A stretch of 64,000 nt of DNA. Origin: Hymenobacter edaphi. Lineage in GTDB: Bacteria > Bacteroidota > Bacteroidia > Cytophagales > Hymenobacteraceae. Below the pieces are notes generated by a model. The model worked only from the letters and a program-made list of their open reading frames with translations, did not search any database and was not told the DNA's origin. Made by a program: the position numbers and the translations under genes. Positions 60,989 through 64,000 of this stretch are shown piece by piece (the first letter of the stretch is position 1; each line of letters starts with the position of its first letter). The stretch is taken from positions 124,001 through 188,000 of the forward strand of contig NZ_QHKM01000007.1 in the NCBI RefSeq assembly GCF_003258365.1, written 5' to 3'.

Positions 60989-61915
60989 ATGAAGAAACTC
61001 TTGACCCTCACCCTGACGCTGGTGCTGGCGCTGGTGCTAGTTGCCAACCAGGCGAGTGCCCAGCAGTTCAGCAAGCGGAAGCAGTATAACTCCGTTGGGC
61101 TGTCCCTGAACGCCATGAACTACTTTGGCGACGTTGTACCCAAGCCCAGCATCACCAGCCTGCGTTTCGCCGCTACGCGGCCGAACATTGGCCTGAGCTT
61201 CACCCGTCGCTTCGCCCCGCGGATTTCGGCCCGTGCCGCCCTCTCGTACGGCCGTATCACCGGCGACGACTTTAAAGCCGCTGACGACACCGATCCGGAC
61301 GCCAAGTACCGCTACAACCGCAACATGAGCTTCCGCAACGACATCGTGGAATTCTCGGCGGTTGGTATCTTCGACCTGATCGAAAACCGTAACAACTACC
61401 TGAAGCGCCCCGACTTCGTTCCGTACGTATTCGCCGGCTTCGCCGTATACCACCACAACCCCAAGGGCCTGGTAGGCGCCAACGGTGTTAGCGGTGCCAA
61501 CTTCGGCCTGAACGACGGTGACTGGATTGCCCTGCAGCCGCTGGGCACCGAAGGTCAGCGCACCAACGGCGAAGGCACGTACACGCTGTGGCAGTTTTCG
61601 ATTCCTTTCGGCGGCGGTGTGCGCTACAAACTCAACAAAAGTTTCGACCTTGGCCTGGAAATCGGCTGGCGCAAGACCTTCACCGACTACCTGGATGACG
61701 TAAGCGGCAACTACTACGGCACGTCGAACCTCGACGCCGGTGCAGCCCGTTACTTCGGCGGCGGCAACGTTCGCAGCGACCGGGGCGAGTACAACAACTT
61801 CAATGCTCCCGGCAGCATGCGCGGCAAGAGCAATGAAAAGGACTGGTACATCGTTACGGGTCTTACGCTGAACTACATCCTCGCTCCGCGCATCAAGAGC
61901 CCCAAATTCCGTTAA
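60989..61915 (+). CDS. DUF6089-like outer membrane beta-barrel protein, copy 1
   Basis: 308 residues with a signal peptide (LLTLTLTLVLALVLVANQASA). Strand-rich barrel with NSVGLSLNAMNYFGDVVPKPSITSLRFAATRPNIGLSFTRRFAPRISARAALSYGRITGDD at the N-terminus, the family pattern of outer-membrane proteins before uppS in Bacteroidota. Ends ILAPRIKSPKFR. Codon use is less GC-extreme than neighbours, with more GCT/GTT codons, suggesting high expression. Confidence 0.88.
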   Translation: MKKLLTLTLTLVLALVLVANQASAQQFSKRKQYNSVGLSLNAMNYFGDVVPKPSITSLRFAATRPNIGLSFTRRFAPRISARAALSYGRITGDDFKAADDTDPDAKYRYNRNMSFRNDIVEFSAVGIFDLIENRNNYLKRPDFVPYVFAGFAVYHHNPKGLVGANGVSGANFGLNDGDWIALQPLGTEGQRTNGEGTYTLWQFSIPFGGGVRYKLNKSFDLGLEIGWRKTFTDYLDDVSGNYYGTSNLDAGAARYFGGGNVRSDRGEYNNFNAPGSMRGKSNEKDWYIVTGLTLNYILAPRIKSPKFR

Positions 61916-61951
61916 TCAGACGTTGGCTGCTGCCAACGCAGCCTTCACCTG

Positions 61952-62695
61952 ATGACCAAGCAACTTCTCTTTAAAACGCTCCTGGTTGGCCTCGCGCCGG
62001 CTGGGAGCGTTTTTTTTGCCGCCAGTGCCGCCGCGCAGAACACCAGTGAAATCGGCCTTGGCCTCGGCGGGCTGAACTTCAAGGGCGACCTGGCCCCCGA
62101 ATACCGCCTGCTGAACAACCGGCCGGCGGTATCGGCCTTTTACCGCAAGGATATTTCGGCGCCGGTAACGCTGCGCGGAACCGTAACCTACGGCTTGCTG
62201 CGCGCCAACGACGCCGACGTGAAAGGCGAAAACGGCAACCAGCTCCCGCTGGCGGCCCTGCGGCAAGCCAGCATGAAGGGCTCGATGCTGGATCTGGCCG
62301 GTACGCTCGAATACAACTTTTTCGATTACCACAACCGGCGCGACAAGCTGCACTTCACGCCCTACGTGTTCGTCGGGGCAGCGGGCTTTATGGCCTTCAC
62401 CCGCACCACCGGGGCGCAGGCAGGCTTCGAGCAATCCGAAAATACCCTGGGCATTGCCATACCCGTCGGCATTGGAGCTAAGCTGGCCCTGTCGCGCCAC
62501 TGGAACCTGGGGCTGGAAACCGGGGCCCGTAAGGCTATTACCGACCTGATAGACCACGTGAAGGAGCAGAGCCCGGCATTTGCCAACCGCTACGACCAGG
62601 ATTGGTACTACTACACCGGGATTAGCGTGTCGTACACGTTCTATAAAATCAACTGCCCGGACCCCTACAAAGCGGATCCAAAACTGCTGCGCTAA
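61952..62695 (+). CDS. DUF6089-like outer membrane beta-barrel protein, copy 2
   Basis: 247 residues, signal peptide ending near AAAQ. TSEIGLGLGGLNFKGDLAPEYRLLNNRPAVSAFYRKDISAPVTLRGTVTYGLLRAND parallels the N-terminus of the previous gene, so the two are tandem paralogues. The C-terminus ends in ISVSYTFYKINCPDPYKADPKLLR. Cotranscription with copy 1 is likely (36-bp gap). Function unknown. Confidence 0.87.
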   Translation: MTKQLLFKTLLVGLAPAGSVFFAASAAAQNTSEIGLGLGGLNFKGDLAPEYRLLNNRPAVSAFYRKDISAPVTLRGTVTYGLLRANDADVKGENGNQLPLAALRQASMKGSMLDLAGTLEYNFFDYHNRRDKLHFTPYVFVGAAGFMAFTRTTGAQAGFEQSENTLGIAIPVGIGAKLALSRHWNLGLETGARKAITDLIDHVKEQSPAFANRYDQDWYYYTGISVSYTFYKINCPDPYKADPKLLR

Positions 62696-62762
62696 CGCAC
62701 TCAGTCCCGGGCGTGTGCAACCATTTGCGTAACTTGCGGCCTCTTTTACGCAAATAGTTCGC

Positions 62763-63509
62763 ATGTCTGCCCGCTCCGCCATTGACTCCGCTCGCATTCC
62801 TGCCCACGTGGCCGTCATCATGGACGGCAACGGACGCTGGGCCAAGAAACGTGGAGGACTGCGCATTTTCGGGCACCAAAGTGCCATTACGGCCGTTCGG
62901 GACACGGTGGAGGCGGCGGCCGAGCTGGGGGTGCAATACCTCACGCTTTACGCCTTTTCTACCGAAAACTGGGGCCGGCCCAAGCACGAGGTGATGGCGC
63001 TGATGCAACTGCTGGTGCACACCATCCGCCAGGAAACGCCGACGCTGCTCAAGAACAACATCCGCCTGCAGGCCATCGGCGACACCAGTCAGCTACCGGA
63101 CGCCTGCCAGCGTGAGTTGGCCGAAGCCATGGAGCTAACGGCTGCCGGCAGCGGCACCACGCTGGTGCTGGCGCTGAGCTACAGCGGGCGGTGGGATCTG
63201 GCCCAGGCGGCGCGGCGGCTGGCCGAGGAGGTGGCCGCTGGCAACGTGCAACCCGCGGAAGTGGGGGAGGACCTGTTGGCGCGCTACCTGGCAACGGCGG
63301 GCATGCCCGACCCGGAACTGCTGATTCGCACCAGTGGAGAGCAGCGCATCAGCAACTTTTTGCTGTGGCAGCTGGCTTACACCGAACTATATATCACCGA
63401 GTTGCTGTGGCCGGACTTCCGGCGCGAGCATTTCTACGAAGCTGTACTGGCCTACCAGCGCCGGGAACGGCGTTTCGGCAAAACCAGTGAGCAACTGACC
63501 GTTTCGTAA
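62763..63509 (+). CDS. uppS: Isoprenyl transferase (undecaprenyl diphosphate synthase)
   Basis: 248 residues. cis-Prenyltransferase: HVAVIMDGNGRWAKKRG with the catalytic Asp21, YLTLYAFSTENWGRPKHEV and PDPELLIRTSGEQRISNFLLWQLAYTELYIT near the C-terminus. It makes the C55 lipid carrier for peptidoglycan and surface polysaccharides. Start ATG at 62763. Followed at once by bamA, the order usual in Bacteroidota. Confidence 0.97.
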   Translation: MSARSAIDSARIPAHVAVIMDGNGRWAKKRGGLRIFGHQSAITAVRDTVEAAAELGVQYLTLYAFSTENWGRPKHEVMALMQLLVHTIRQETPTLLKNNIRLQAIGDTSQLPDACQRELAEAMELTAAGSGTTLVLALSYSGRWDLAQAARRLAEEVAAGNVQPAEVGEDLLARYLATAGMPDPELLIRTSGEQRISNFLLWQLAYTELYITELLWPDFRREHFYEAVLAYQRRERRFGKTSEQLTVS

Positions 63510-63523
63510 GCTTTTTTTCTTCG

Positions 63524-64000
63524 ATGAGTTCTTTCTTCCCACGGCTCCGCGGCACCATGCTGACGGGGCTGCTGCTGGGGCTGACGGCCGGTTCGCTCCG
63601 AGCCCAAACCACGCCGGCTGCCGCCCCTGGCCAGGAGCCGCGTTACGAAATCGGTGGCATCACCATTAGCGGCATCCGTTACCTCGACCCCAACACCATG
63701 ATCGGGCTGACCGGCCTTAAAGTGGGCGACCCGGTGTCGTTGCCGGGGGAAGAAATCGGCCGCGCCATTCGCCGGCTCTGGGACCAGGGCATTCTAGGCG
63801 ACGTGAATGTGGTCGTGGACCGCATCGAGGGCAACCGCGTGTTCCTGGACTTCCAGCTTAAGGAACGGCCGCGCCTCTCCAAAATCTACTTCACCAACAT
63901 CGGCAAAAACCAGGCGGACGAGCTGCGCAACAAGATCAAGATTGTGCGCGGCAAGGTGGTGACCGATGCCCTCCTGAACAACACCCGGCAGGCAGTACGC
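63524..64000 (+). CDS. bamA: Outer membrane protein assembly factor BamA (partial, 5' end)
   Basis: The first 159 codons of an open frame that leaves the window. Signal peptide (LTGLLLGLTAGSLRAQ), then POTRA 1: YEIGGITISGIRYLDPNTMIGLTGLKVGDPVSLPGEEIGRAIRRLWDQGILGDVNVVVDRIEGNRVFLDFQLKERPRL, followed by the beginning of POTRA 2 (KIYFTNIGKNQADELRNKI). It inserts barrel proteins into the outer membrane. 14 bp after uppS. Confidence 0.93.
   Translation, partial: MSSFFPRLRGTMLTGLLLGLTAGSLRAQTTPAAAPGQEPRYEIGGITISGIRYLDPNTMIGLTGLKVGDPVSLPGEEIGRAIRRLWDQGILGDVNVVVDRIEGNRVFLDFQLKERPRLSKIYFTNIGKNQADELRNKIKIVRGKVVTDALLNNTRQAVR

Overview
The window looks like a chromosomal piece of a high-GC Bacteroidota, most likely Cytophagales close to Hymenobacter. 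The evidence is TAnnTTTG-type promoter elements, type IX secretion (T9SS) C-terminal sorting domains, families largely confined to Bacteroidota (DUF5686, DUF4834, DUF4230, DUF6089-like), a fused MurF-alanine racemase, and the bamA-uppS neighbourhood. Genus is inferred from gene content and style, not from a marker gene. I see no rRNA, prophage, CRISPR array, transposase or integrase; the one tRNA is tRNA-Thr(CGT).

Layout. 1-7 kb (minus): 5' part of lutB, a four-helix-bundle (23S IVS family) gene, and three tandem secreted M28 peptidases. 7-15 kb: ispF, then a TetR-TolC-adaptor-RND efflux operon and an acyl-carrier-like protein with Thr at the pantetheine site. 15-26 kb: DUF1232 and NlpC/P60 proteins, small unknowns, tRNA-Thr, an FkbM methyltransferase, a YfhO-like membrane protein, a PLP deaminase, DUF4230, cupin, zinc-ribbon and RecX genes. 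26.7-27.2 kb: a long gap with a candidate small RNA ending in a strong terminator. 27-38 kb: DUF5686 outer-membrane protein, a lipoprotein operon, murF-alr, an alpha/beta hydrolase whose catalytic Ser is replaced by Gly, an OmpA lipoprotein and a carboxypeptidase-regulatory-domain protein. 38-41 kb: feoAB. 41-51 kb: two giant T9SS beta-propeller-repeat proteins around an RsmI-like methyltransferase and a hydrolase, then a TPR histidine kinase. 51-54 kb: a selenium operon (mnmH, VOC protein, selD, membrane protein). 54-57.6 kb: pdxJ, yqeY, cvpA, pabA/trpG, hydrolase. 57.8-64 kb: CBS protein, POTRA/barrel protein, nadK, two DUF6089-like proteins, uppS, and the 5' part of bamA.

The most unusual signal is a family of intergenic elements. 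Each has two inverted arms of about 32 nt, and each arm is built of four tandem 7-8 nt words. The words differ from locus to locus but match between the two arms of a locus. The elements fill almost the whole gap between one gene's stop codon and the next gene's start codon, often overlapping those codons. At least nine two-armed copies occur here, four of them in consecutive gaps at 54.0-56.2 kb. In the copy at 1344-1818 the loop is enlarged to 411 nt and contains exactly one gene, the four-helix-bundle protein. That family is known from 23S rRNA intervening sequences, which are also framed by inverted repeats. I infer a possible gene-carrying element with short cargo-less derivatives; this is a hypothesis from the sequence, not an established system.
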